A DNA stretch of 28,850 bases from Hyphomicrobiales bacterium (lineage in GTDB: Bacteria; Pseudomonadota; Alphaproteobacteria; Rhizobiales; JAJFHC01). Location of the stretch: the NCBI GenBank assembly GCA_021775835.1, contig JAJFHC010000305.1, positions 1 through 28,850 on the forward strand. The letters run 5' to 3'. The position numbers and the translations under genes are program-made. Below the pieces are notes generated by a model. It saw nothing but the letters and a program-made list of their open reading frames with translations, was not told where the DNA came from and searched no databases. How positions within the stretch are numbered: position 1 is the stretch's first letter; the number at the start of each line of letters is the position of its first letter. Shown here piece after piece: positions 7,539 to 14,967 of this stretch.

Positions 7539-8447
7539 ATGAGCATCAGGCCGGTCAGACAGATTTCGCAGGCCGCGCCGGCCATGGAAGGGGCAGGCGT
7601 CAAACTCCACCGGGCCTTCGGCTTTGGCAAGACGGAGGACTTCGATCCGTTTCTGCTGCTCGACGATTTCAGGAACGAAAACCCGGCTGATTACCAGGCA
7701 GGGTTTCCCTGGCACCCTCATCGTGGCATCGAGACCATAACCTATGTGCTTGCCGGTTCAGTCGACCATGGCGACAGCCTGGGCAATACCGGCAATCTCG
7801 GGGCGGGCGACGTACAGTGGATGACGGCTGGTAGCGGCATTCTTCATCAGGAAATGCCCCATGGAGACGCAAACGGGCGCATGCACGGTTTTCAGCTTTG
7901 GGCCAACCTGCCGTCTTCTCTGAAAATGACAGCGCCGCGCTACCAGGATGTGACAGCGGGCGACGTACCGGAGGTCATCGACGACGATGGCACAAGGGTC
8001 CGTGTCGTGTGTGGATCGTTCTGGGGCCGGACCGGGCCTGTGGACGGTGTGGCGGCCAATCCCCGATATCTGGACATTTCGATGCCCGCCGGCCTGGGCC
8101 GGACGTTCACAGTTGAAACCGAACGCCACGCCTTTGCCTACATATTCGAAGGTTCCGGCACGTTTCAGGGCGCCTCGGAACCTTTCGGTGTCCTGACGGA
8201 AAAACAGGCCGATGGCGGTGAATATCTCGTGCGTGAGACAGCCGGGAACAGGTCACTGGTCCTGTTCGACCGGGGTGACGAGATCAGCGTCCGGGCCGGT
8301 GATAAGGGCGTCCGGTTCCTGCTCGTGTCCGGCAAGCCGATTCGCGAACCTGTTGCCTGGCACGGTCCAATTGTCATGAACACGCAGGACGAAATCCGCC
8401 AGGCGGTCGATGATCTGCAAAACGGCTCATTCATCAAACCTGCCTGA
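7539..8447 (+). CDS. Pirin family bicupin
   Basis: This 302-residue protein is a full-length pirin. The N-terminal cupin carries the metal ligands His59 and His61 in WHPHRGIET, and His103 and Glu105 in GILHQEMP, the same set as in human pirin and E. coli YhhW. The C-terminal cupin is degenerate, as is usual. Pirins bind Fe; some show quercetin 2,3-dioxygenase activity and others act as redox-sensing cofactors, so the physiological role remains open. It begins 9 bases after the RidA stop and is probably translated from the same mRNA. Location is cytoplasmic; no signal peptide is seen. Confidence 0.88.
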   Translation: MSIRPVRQISQAAPAMEGAGVKLHRAFGFGKTEDFDPFLLLDDFRNENPADYQAGFPWHPHRGIETITYVLAGSVDHGDSLGNTGNLGAGDVQWMTAGSGILHQEMPHGDANGRMHGFQLWANLPSSLKMTAPRYQDVTAGDVPEVIDDDGTRVRVVCGSFWGRTGPVDGVAANPRYLDISMPAGLGRTFTVETERHAFAYIFEGSGTFQGASEPFGVLTEKQADGGEYLVRETAGNRSLVLFDRGDEISVRAGDKGVRFLLVSGKPIREPVAWHGPIVMNTQDEIRQAVDDLQNGSFIKPA

Positions 8448-8617
8448 CGACCTCCTCTGGTCTGACGTGTCCGTCGGGCAATGGGGCACCAACCAGAATT
8501 GCGTGAAAATGGTGCGATTTTCGTTAACCATAAATGTTTAATATAATTCAGTTGTTTCTGGTGTTTTGCCGATTTCGAAGTTACGGTTCGGTGAACAAAC
8601 TGTGGATATTGCTCGAC

Positions 8618-9508
8618 ATGCTCAACCCTGCTGCCATTGTCGCAGAGAAATTTAGCGATCACCTGGCCGACTTGTATCTGGAATATTTTTCCCACCGCAA
8701 GCCGGAATACGCTTCCTACCTGGGAGGCGCGGCTCGTCTGGTGTTGCAGCACCTGGCAAATTCCAATGCCCTCTACCACAACGTTGAACACACGATCATG
8801 GTCACCCTTGTCGGCCAGCAGATCATCCGTGGACGGTTGTTGTCCCAGGCGGTGACACCGGAGGATTGGTTGCACTACACCTGCGCGCTCATGGTTCACG
8901 ATATCGGGTTTGTCCGGGGCGTATGCCCCGGCGACGGTGACTCAGATGTTGTCATCAACGATAAGGGTGATCGGATCACGCCGCCGCGTGGCGCATCGGA
9001 TGCTTTTCTTGGGCCCTACCACATTGATCGGGGCAAGCTTTATGCCCGTGAACGTTTCAAACATTCCGAGTTCATAGACGGAGAACGGATTGCGGCATCA
9101 ATCGAGATGACACGGTTTCCCGTGCCCCCCGGCGAAGATCACGCCGAGACTGATTCGGAGGCAGCGCTTGTGCGTGCTGCCGATCTGATCGGTCAGCTTG
9201 CCGACCCGTTTTATCATCGCAAGATCAATGCCCTTTACCAGGAGTTCGTCGAACTCGGCGTTGCCGAGACTCTGGGATACAAGGACTCATTCGATCTTCT
9301 TGAGAAATACCCGGATTTCTTCTGGTCCATGGTCGAGCCCTATATCCAGCCGGCTCTCCGGTATCTGGAGCTGACGGTTGAAGGCAAGAGCTGGATTGCA
9401 AGTCTTCACAGCAACGTCTTCCAAGTTGAACACCGCGCCTGCCGCATCGGGCCGTTTCCGGGCGAAGACGGCCCTTGCGCACAGCTGCTGAAACAATCCC
9501 AAGGGTAG
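8618..9508 (+). CDS. PDE-like HD-family metal-dependent phosphohydrolase
   Basis: The protein has about 296 residues from ATG 8618; the same frame is open from ATG 8534 (324 residues). No start has a good ribosome-binding site, and I prefer 8618 because the upstream part is a non-conserved hydrophobic stretch. The first metal motif is YHNVEHT, which closely matches the YHNxxH signature of class I cyclic-nucleotide phosphodiesterases. Next come HDIGF (the HD pair) and a late AADLIGQLAD Asp. In the HD superfamily these residues bind two metals and hydrolyse phosphoesters. Cyclic-nucleotide or nucleotide turnover is plausible but the substrate is unknown. It is followed by the MlaF-like gene after 128 bases. 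Confidence 0.75.
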   Translation: MLNPAAIVAEKFSDHLADLYLEYFSHRKPEYASYLGGAARLVLQHLANSNALYHNVEHTIMVTLVGQQIIRGRLLSQAVTPEDWLHYTCALMVHDIGFVRGVCPGDGDSDVVINDKGDRITPPRGASDAFLGPYHIDRGKLYARERFKHSEFIDGERIAASIEMTRFPVPPGEDHAETDSEAALVRAADLIGQLADPFYHRKINALYQEFVELGVAETLGYKDSFDLLEKYPDFFWSMVEPYIQPALRYLELTVEGKSWIASLHSNVFQVEHRACRIGPFPGEDGPCAQLLKQSQG

Positions 9509-9636
9509 TTTCAGCCTGACGAGGGCGTATTTCCACACACAACGCATTCGATCGCTTGGCAAATCGCTAGGTGCACCATATTGTGTCGAGCGACGGGAGC
9601 CGCCGTCGAAGTGCGGCAGGAGCATGGACAGCGTAG

Positions 9637-10422
9637 ATGGCAGCCAAAGACGATGTCAAAATTCGGATCACCGGACTGGATAAGCGATTTGACGACAAGC
9701 AGGTTCTGAGCGACATCAACATCGATATCGAGGCTGACAAGAAAACCGTGCTTATCGGCCCGGCGGCGTCCGGCAAGACCGTACTCATGAAATGCATTGC
9801 CGGTCTCTATCGTCCCGATGCCGGACATATCGAAATCAACGGCAAGGCAGTGCCTCCGGCAGGAGACAGCGAACACGAAACGCTCATGCAGTCGGTGGGT
9901 GTCCTGTTTCAGCAAGGTGGCCTCTTTGACAGTTTGAAGATCTGGGAAAATATCGGTTTCAAACTGATACAGAGCATGGGCGTTGACCGCGATGAAGCCA
10001 GGAAGATCGCCATCGAGAAACTGGCGATGGTCAATCTGCCTGCGGCTACCGGCGACCTCCTTCCCGATGAGGTTTCAGGCGGCATGCAGAAGAGGGTGGG
10101 CATTGCCCGTGCGCTTGCCGGCGATCCCAACCTGTTGTTACTGGACGAACCCACTGCCGGACTTGACCCGATTACCACTGCAGCCATCAACCGGCTGATT
10201 GACCACAGCACAAGGGAAATCGGTGCAACAGTCCTGTCCATCACCAGCGACATGGCGTCGGCGCGTAACGATTATGATAATCTCATCATGCTGCACGAGG
10301 GTGCGGTGATCTGGTCGGGGCCGGTAAGCGAAATAGACGCTTCCGGCAATGAACACGTGCTGCAGCTTATCAACGGGCATGCCGAAGGCCCGATCAAAAT
10401 GCGCCTTAAGGCGCGTGCATAA
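9637..10422 (+). CDS. ABC transporter ATPase, MlaF/Ttg2A-like
   Basis: This 261-residue ATPase has Walker A GPAASGKT (41-48), a Q-loop in LFQQGGLF (Gln92 or Gln93), signature VSGGMQKR (146-153) and Walker B LLLLDEPTAGLDP (166-178). VSGGMQKRVGIARAL and the DMASAR segment are typical of MlaF, the ATPase of the phospholipid transporter MlaFEDB. The H-loop position holds Ser204 (ITSDMASAR; codon 10246-10248) where most ABC ATPases have His. No MlaE permease or MlaD gene is next to it, so it is an orphan here, possibly pairing with components elsewhere and with the MlaC-like protein at the window start. The ribosome-binding site before the ATG is weak. ATPase class is certain; substrate assignment is inferred from similarity. 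Confidence 0.85.
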   Translation: MAAKDDVKIRITGLDKRFDDKQVLSDINIDIEADKKTVLIGPAASGKTVLMKCIAGLYRPDAGHIEINGKAVPPAGDSEHETLMQSVGVLFQQGGLFDSLKIWENIGFKLIQSMGVDRDEARKIAIEKLAMVNLPAATGDLLPDEVSGGMQKRVGIARALAGDPNLLLLDEPTAGLDPITTAAINRLIDHSTREIGATVLSITSDMASARNDYDNLIMLHEGAVIWSGPVSEIDASGNEHVLQLINGHAEGPIKMRLKARA

Positions 10423-10531
10423 GGCAAACCGCATCAGCGTCCGGCTCACCGGAACATCCGTCGCCCGACGGTGTGATGTTCGCCGCTATACGGCATAACT
10501 ATCTACTCCAAAACATAAATTCGCCGCGGAT

Positions 10532-10545
10532 TTGATCTGCGTCAA
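10532..10545. promoter_or_regulatory. FNR/FixK-type box TTGATCTGCGTCAA
   Basis: The sequence TTGAT-CTGC-GTCAA is a near-perfect FNR/Anr/FixK palindrome (consensus TTGAT-N4-ATCAA; the GTCAA half is common in alphaproteobacteria). It lies 116 bases before the HicA-like start and ahead of a CBS-BON gene and a cytochrome c gene. It suggests activation of this gene set under low oxygen. Confidence 0.6.
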
Positions 10546-10660
10546 GGTCGTTGGCGTCCGACTTTGGCAAGGTTTCCTACGATGATCTGGGCCGAAGAAA
10601 AAAAGCTGATTCGGTTCAGTGACATGGTCCCTTAAAGGGGAAACAAGCCAGGGAACGATC

Positions 10661-10927
10661 ATGAACCACAAACACCGCAAGGTCCTCCACAGTCTGTTCG
10701 CCCACCCGGTGAGCGGCAACATCTCGACCCGCACCGTAGAGTCCGTGCTCAAGGAATTGGGTGGCGAGCTTGAGCAGCGCCACGGCGGGCGATGGGGTGT
10801 CCGACTCAACGGCCATTTTGCCGAATTCTCCCATAACGACCACTCGCTTCATCCAGGGCAAGTGCAACAGATCCGTAAATTTCTCGCCGATGCCGGTATC
10901 GATCCGAATCAGGACTACCCATTGTGA
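10661..10927 (+). CDS. HicA-like small protein (dsRBD-like fold)
   Basis: The likely product is 88 residues, starting MNHKHRKVLHSLFAHPVSGN at ATG 10661, with GGGA six bases upstream; the frame is open further back but without a good start. It matches the HicA/YcfA-like group seen as HxxHRKxLxxxFAxPVxGNI, with a central VRLNGHFAEFSH strand containing the His and a C-terminal VQQIRKFLADAGI helix. True HicA toxins cleave mRNA and are paired with HicB, but no hicB flanks this gene. It may be a solitary relative with another role. It leads a probable three-gene set with the CBS-BON and cytochrome c genes (39 bases to the next start) behind an FNR-type box. Confidence 0.7.
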   Translation: MNHKHRKVLHSLFAHPVSGNISTRTVESVLKELGGELEQRHGGRWGVRLNGHFAEFSHNDHSLHPGQVQQIRKFLADAGIDPNQDYPL

Positions 10928-10966
10928 TGTCCCGCCGCTGATTGTCCCGTGAGGAGAAAATAATTC

Positions 10967-11653
10967 ATGAAAGCCCGTGAAATAATGACGGCACCGGCGA
11001 TAACCACGGGACCGGACACGCCACTCGTGGATATCGTCGATCTGATGTTGAGCAACCGTATCAGTGCAGTACCGGTCGTGGACGGTAGCGGTACTGCGAT
11101 CGGCATAGTCAGCGAAGGCGATCTGATGCGTTGCAAGGACCTGGGCACATTGTCGGGCAAGTCCTGGTGGCTCCGTGTCCTGGGCGGCAAGGTCATGTTG
11201 GCCGAAGACTTCATCAAGGCCCACGCCACCACGGCGAGCGAATTGATGACGACCGGTGTCATCACAATAGGCGAGGACACCTTGCTGCCTGAAATCGCCA
11301 GGTTGCTGGAGAACAATCGGATCAAGCGGGTGCCGGTGGTGGCGGATGGCAAGGTTGTCGGCATCGTGAGCCGGGCCAACCTGCTGCAGGCCCTGTCGCT
11401 CGAGCAGGCCGGTTCCCCGCCGCCGCCGTCTGGAGGTGACCGGGAGTTGCGTGATTGTGTCATGGACACACTTGCGCATGAAAAGTGGGCCGACATTTCC
11501 CATCTCAATCTGGTGGTGCGTAACGGAACGGTCTTTCTGTGGGGTGAAGTCAATTCACCGGCACAGCGCAAGGCGCTTGTGATTGCTGCTGGTGAAGTGC
11601 CGGGCGTAAAAGAGGTCGTGGACAACACCCGGACATTCCAGACCATCTTCTGA
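10967..11653 (+). CDS. Tandem CBS domains plus BON domain protein
   Basis: The 228-residue protein has two CBS motifs. The first is at about residues 1-60, with MKAREIMTAPAITTGPDTPL and GIVSEGDLMR. The second is at about 85-140, with MTTGVITIGEDT and GIVSRANLLQAL. After a Pro-rich linker (PPPPS), residues about 155-228 form a BON domain (LVVRNGTVFLWGEVNSPAQR). CBS pairs bind adenosine nucleotides such as AMP, ATP or S-adenosylmethionine and report energy state. BON domains usually bind membranes or lipids. No signal peptide is visible, so it is cytoplasmic. GAGGAG precedes the ATG, and the cytochrome gene follows after 9 bases. With an upstream FNR box it fits a low-oxygen or energy-stress regulon; its exact partner is unknown. 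Confidence 0.9.
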   Translation: MKAREIMTAPAITTGPDTPLVDIVDLMLSNRISAVPVVDGSGTAIGIVSEGDLMRCKDLGTLSGKSWWLRVLGGKVMLAEDFIKAHATTASELMTTGVITIGEDTLLPEIARLLENNRIKRVPVVADGKVVGIVSRANLLQALSLEQAGSPPPPSGGDRELRDCVMDTLAHEKWADISHLNLVVRNGTVFLWGEVNSPAQRKALVIAAGEVPGVKEVVDNTRTFQTIF

Positions 11654-11662
11654 GAGGCAGGC

Positions 11663-12049
11663 ATGAAAAAGGATGACCGCCGCCACTCCTCGTTGACGGT
11701 ACTGGCCAGCGCCGTTATCGGTGCCGTGATTGGGGCCTGGTCGGCTTTCGGACTGGTCACATCGCCGCCTGAATTACCTCGGCCCGATCAGCGCGAGAGC
11801 GCACAGCGCGGCCATGACATTGCCGTGCTGGTCTGCGCCCGCTGCCACGCGGTGACTCTTTCAGCGCAAAGCCCCAATCTGAATGCCCCTCCGTTTCCGA
11901 CGCTGATTTCACGCTTGTCGAAAGAAGGTTTGCTGGAACAGCTTGAAATCGGGCTCTCGCTCGGGCACCGGCCCATGCCGCCCTGGAACTTCAGCACCGA
12001 GCAGGCAGACGATCTCCTGACATACTTGGCGTCGCTACAAGGTAAGTGA
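11663..12049 (+). CDS. Membrane-anchored class I cytochrome c
   Basis: This 128-residue protein has a basic N-terminus, then one hydrophobic segment (about residues 11-33) that is either an uncleaved anchor or a signal peptide, placing the haem domain in the periplasm. Haem attachment is Cys58-Ala-Arg-Cys61-His62, and the probable sixth ligand is Met105 in GHRPMPPWNFS, followed by the usual terminal helix with DDLLTYLASL. It is a small mono-haem electron carrier. GAGAGG lies before the ATG, and only 9 bases separate it from the CBS-BON stop, so the genes are probably co-transcribed. The FNR-type box upstream of the set would agree with a role in microaerobic electron transfer, but the redox partners are not encoded here. 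Confidence 0.9.
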   Translation: MKKDDRRHSSLTVLASAVIGAVIGAWSAFGLVTSPPELPRPDQRESAQRGHDIAVLVCARCHAVTLSAQSPNLNAPPFPTLISRLSKEGLLEQLEIGLSLGHRPMPPWNFSTEQADDLLTYLASLQGK

Positions 12050-12091
12050 ATCAACCGGGACAGAGATAGCATCATTGGGCAACACTCAGAT

Positions 12092-12739
12092 CTAATTCTC
12101 TGGTCGTCCCGAAATGGCAAGCCGTAATGCCAGGCCGACAAAGAACACGCCGGCAATGCCGTCCATCCATCGCCCGAAACCGGTGCTTGCCAGCCAGCCG
12201 GAGGCCCGACCCGCCGCAAGCCCGACACACAACAGGAACACCAGCCCGATGATATTGTGGATGGAGCCAAGCAGAAAGATCTGCAGGCCTACATGGCCCA
12301 GATCCACGTTCACGAACTGCGGCAGGAGAGCCAGATAGAACACCACGACCTTGGGGTTGAGGACGTTGGTCACCAGGCCGCGCTGAAAGACCTTCCAGGC
12401 TGATGTTTCGGAAACCGTCGGCCCGGAGTCTGGAGTGCTTGCACTGCGGTACCACGAGCGCATTGCCTGGATGCCCAGATACGCAAGATAGAGCGCACCG
12501 CCATATCGAAGAATGTCGAAGGCGACCGGCGACGCGGCAATAACCGCTGACACCCCGATCGCTGCAGCCAGTGCATGAACAACGGAACCGGCCCCGATGC
12601 CCAGCGCCGAAGCGATGGCGCCCTTTGCCCGGTGACGCATTCCGTTGGCGACAACAAAAAGCACGTCCGGCCCCGGAGAGACCGCGAGGGCAGTGGCCAG
12701 GACAATGTAGGCGGTGGTCAGGGCGGGGTCGAGAATCAT
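12092..12739 (-). CDS. LysE/RhtB family exporter
   Basis: The 215-residue integral membrane protein has about six hydrophobic segments. It opens with the family pattern TAYIVLATALAVSPGPDVLFV, including the conserved SPGPD, and continues with GAKG-like RAKGAIASALGIGAG and GLVTNVLNPKVVVFYLALLP (NPK), all hallmarks of LysE/RhtB. The family exports amino acids and small amphiphilic metabolites. The actual substrate cannot be told. It converges on the cytochrome c gene (42 bases between stops) and its start faces the fragment cluster, with about 190 bases of featureless DNA between. No LysG-like regulator is adjacent. Confidence 0.9.
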   Translation of the reverse strand: MILDPALTTAYIVLATALAVSPGPDVLFVVANGMRHRAKGAIASALGIGAGSVVHALAAAIGVSAVIAASPVAFDILRYGGALYLAYLGIQAMRSWYRSASTPDSGPTVSETSAWKVFQRGLVTNVLNPKVVVFYLALLPQFVNVDLGHVGLQIFLLGSIHNIIGLVFLLCVGLAAGRASGWLASTGFGRWMDGIAGVFFVGLALRLAISGRPEN

Positions 12740-12976
12740 GGTGTCTGCAATCCGGTATTGTTCAGAACTTTAGTGATACCAACCATGTTCTCGTCAGGAA
12801 CACGTCGGGTATGTCCGTGTATCGCTCTGTAGCATGTTCCTGGTCGGGAAAGGCCCAGGAATTCGGCTCAACGACCACTTCGATTCTACCAAACCGACGA
12901 AGAGTTTTCGCGCGGAGTGAAAACAATTACGCTATAACCTCGCCGGCAGACCACATACGGGACATGTGCGTCGATA

Positions 12977-13078
12977 GTGAACGGTCGTCTGAACCAATTC
13001 AACTTCTCTACGGGCGTGAGCTAGAATGGCCTCGACAAGTGTGTCTGCCAGGCCAGTGCCGCGCGCCTCGTCTTGGAC
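12977..13078 (-). pseudogene. GNAT acetyltransferase fragment
   Basis: Read on the minus strand from 13078, a frame different from the neighbouring fusion ORF encodes VQDEARGTGLADTLVEAILA, then HARREVELVQTTVH. This looks like the acetyl-CoA-binding loop and following helix and strand of a GNAT protein (R-G-x-G-x-A, then the helix). The frame is preceded at once by a stop and ends at a TAG (12932-12934) after a non-matching tail, so only about 34 residues of a roughly 160-residue domain remain. It abuts the hydrolase fragment and seems to be the third piece of one mosaic. Identification is by pattern only. Confidence 0.5.
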
Positions 13079-13557
13079 TTACATGCCGTAGAGTACGCCC
13101 AAAGGGTTTCCCAGCGGTACTCCGACGGGCTCTGGGGCGCGATCTGTCCGGAAACGTAGCCGGCCGCCGCTTGACCGCCATGGACATCCGGACGGTGCAG
13201 CCACTCGGTACTATAATTGGGCTCAAGCCAGTTAGCCCCTTCAAGTGCAATAACGGCCCGGAAGTCATCAGGATGTTCAAGGGCCAGATTCGCCGCCATC
13301 ATGCCGAACAGGTCATGATGGTCGCGCTTCGGCATCGGTTGCCAGAACTCCCGCCAGATTTCGGCCGGCGCCCGTATGGCAAAGCGACCGGAGTCGATGC
13401 TGATGTCACGGCGGCGCACATTGGCGATCCGCCCGTGCTCGATCTCGACGATAAAATCGTCTTCGCCAACACCCACCAGAATAGGATAATTGACATAGCG
13501 GCCACGACGCACAAGTGCTTTATTCCGGTTCACGAAATCGGCAAGTTTCTCAATCAT
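13021..13557 (-). pseudogene. Chimeric remnant: SCP2-like N-terminus joined to alpha/beta-hydrolase piece
   Basis: The frame runs 178 codons from ATG 13557. Residues 1 to about 88 resemble the start of an SCP2 sterol-carrier-like family (LVRRGRYVNYPILVGVGEDD, then RAPAEIWREFWQPMP and HDLF). From about residue 93 the text changes to the interior of an alpha/beta hydrolase: HPDDFRAVIALEG, LHRPDVHGG, GYVSGQIAPQSP and RWETLW. This piece has no nucleophile elbow and no C-terminal half. Residues after about 156 (from 13090 down) are out-of-frame reading of a third, GNAT-like fragment. Each donor is truncated internally, so this is best seen as a deletion-fused remnant of two or three genes that may once have been neighbours. 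An expressed fusion is unlikely. Confidence 0.6.
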
Positions 13558-13767
13558 TCTCCACTCCCCAAGGCCATATCGACCGTGGGAATGTTCGGCG
13601 TCCCGGGCGGAAAAGGAAATCCGGCAGACCGGGTCGTTTGGTATATAATTTCAGAAGATATGAAACATCGAATAAAACGATTTGATTTATTATAAGGAAA
13701 GGCACATACGGATGGCCTCTCTTAATCCCGGGACGCGGTAAACCAGCGTCCGGCACGGAGGCATATC
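13558..13767 (+). promoter_or_regulatory. AT-rich leader of the phosphonate operon, with a -10-like TATAAT
   Basis: This stretch before phnW turns markedly AT-rich at about 13640-13700. It contains TATAAT at 13644-13649 and a second TATTAT at 13688-13693. I find no convincing -35 element at the right spacing. A strong CACGGAGG ribosome-binding site (13754-13761) precedes the phnW ATG. It is the only sizeable gap ahead of the operon, so its promoter is probably here. No regulator site is recognised. Confidence 0.35.
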
Positions 13768-14967
13768 ATGACAGCCAACCTCACGGATACTTCCTCAACG
13801 CCCGCATCGGGCCTTGCCGCACCTGCCGAGGGCGAGCCATATCTCCTGACGCCCGGTCCCCTGACCACGTCGATCCGGACCAAGCGGGCGATGCTGCGGG
13901 ACTGGGGCTCACGTGACAACGCCTTCCGTGACATCACGGAGGATATCCGCCACCGGCTGGTCGCCATGGCTAACGGAGGCGACGACTACGATTGCGTACC
14001 GATGCAGGGCAGCGGCACGTTTTCAGTTGAAGCAGCTCTGGCGAGCTTCATCCCGCGCGAAGGCAAGGCGCTGATGCTGATCAACGGCGCCTATGGTGAG
14101 CGGGCCGCCAAGATCCTGGACTATTTGGGGCGCAACTACATTACCCATCACACCGGTGAATACGAACCGCCGGCGCCTGAAGAAGTCGATCAGATCCTGA
14201 CCCACGATGAGGACATCACCGATGTGTTCGTGGTGCACTGCGAAACCAGTTCCGGTGTGCTGAATCCGGTCAGGGAAATTGCTGAAATTGTTGCCCGGCA
14301 CAATCGCCGCCTGATCATCGATTCCATGAGCGCATTTGGCGCCATCGCCCTGGACGCCCGGGAAGTGCCCTTTGAGGTCATGGTCTCGTCGGCCAACAAG
14401 TGCATCGAAGGCGTGCCGGGTTTCGGTTTCATTGTTGCCCGCAAGGATGCGCTCGAACGGGCTGAAGGAAACAGCCATTCCCTCAGCCTCGATGTCCACG
14501 ATCAATGGGTCAACATGAACAAGACACGCCAGTGGCGTTTCACGCCGCCGACCCACACCATTGCAGCCTTCCGGGAAGCCCTGCTTCAGCATGAGGATGA
14601 GGGCGGGGTTGCCGGCCGCAATGCCCGCTACCGGCGAAACCATCAGGTTCTGGTCGAGGGCATGCGGGAGATGGGCTTCCACACGCTCCTGCGCGACGAA
14701 CAAATGGCGCCGGTGATCACGACGTTCTACAGCCCGGCTGATCCGAATTTCCATTTTGAAAACTTCTATGACGCCTTGGCTGAGCGCGGCTACGTCATCT
14801 ACCCGGGCAAGCTGACCGAAGCCGAAACCTTCCGCCTGGGGTGCATCGGTTATCTCGACGAACACGTCATGCGCGGTCTGGTCCAGGCCATGCGCGAGGT
14901 GTTGGACACAATGGGGGTGACCGATTGCTCTCCGGAATCTCCTGCCATCGCGGGGGCGGCTGAGTGA
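13768..14967 (+). CDS. phnW: 2-aminoethylphosphonate:pyruvate transaminase
   Basis: The 399-residue fold-type I PLP enzyme converts 2-aminoethylphosphonate plus pyruvate into phosphonoacetaldehyde plus alanine. Visible marks are LLTPGPLTTS (26-35), MQGSGTFSVEAAL (79-91), the PLP-pyridine Asp185 in IIDSMSAFG, and the Schiff-base Lys211 in SSANKCIEGVPGFGF, all typical of PhnW. The C-terminal YPGKLTEAETFRLGCIG block fits too. It has a short non-conserved Ala/Ser/Thr-rich N-terminus. CACGGAGG precedes the ATG. Its stop overlaps the GTG start of the next gene (GTGA, 14964-14967), giving translational coupling. Neighbouring phnA and phnY confirm the pathway (transaminase, dehydrogenase, hydrolase) rather than the phnX phosphonatase route. 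Confidence 0.95.
   Translation: MTANLTDTSSTPASGLAAPAEGEPYLLTPGPLTTSIRTKRAMLRDWGSRDNAFRDITEDIRHRLVAMANGGDDYDCVPMQGSGTFSVEAALASFIPREGKALMLINGAYGERAAKILDYLGRNYITHHTGEYEPPAPEEVDQILTHDEDITDVFVVHCETSSGVLNPVREIAEIVARHNRRLIIDSMSAFGAIALDAREVPFEVMVSSANKCIEGVPGFGFIVARKDALERAEGNSHSLSLDVHDQWVNMNKTRQWRFTPPTHTIAAFREALLQHEDEGGVAGRNARYRRNHQVLVEGMREMGFHTLLRDEQMAPVITTFYSPADPNFHFENFYDALAERGYVIYPGKLTEAETFRLGCIGYLDEHVMRGLVQAMREVLDTMGVTDCSPESPAIAGAAE

Noticed and set aside
10616..11760. Long minus-strand frames across the CBS-BON and cytochrome c genes
   Set aside because: They show no motifs or ribosome-binding sites, and the plus-strand genes there are clear.
12571..13695. A 374-codon plus-strand frame through the fragment cluster
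   Set aside because: It starts inside the antisense of the LysE gene and has no domain. The minus-strand fragments explain the region better.
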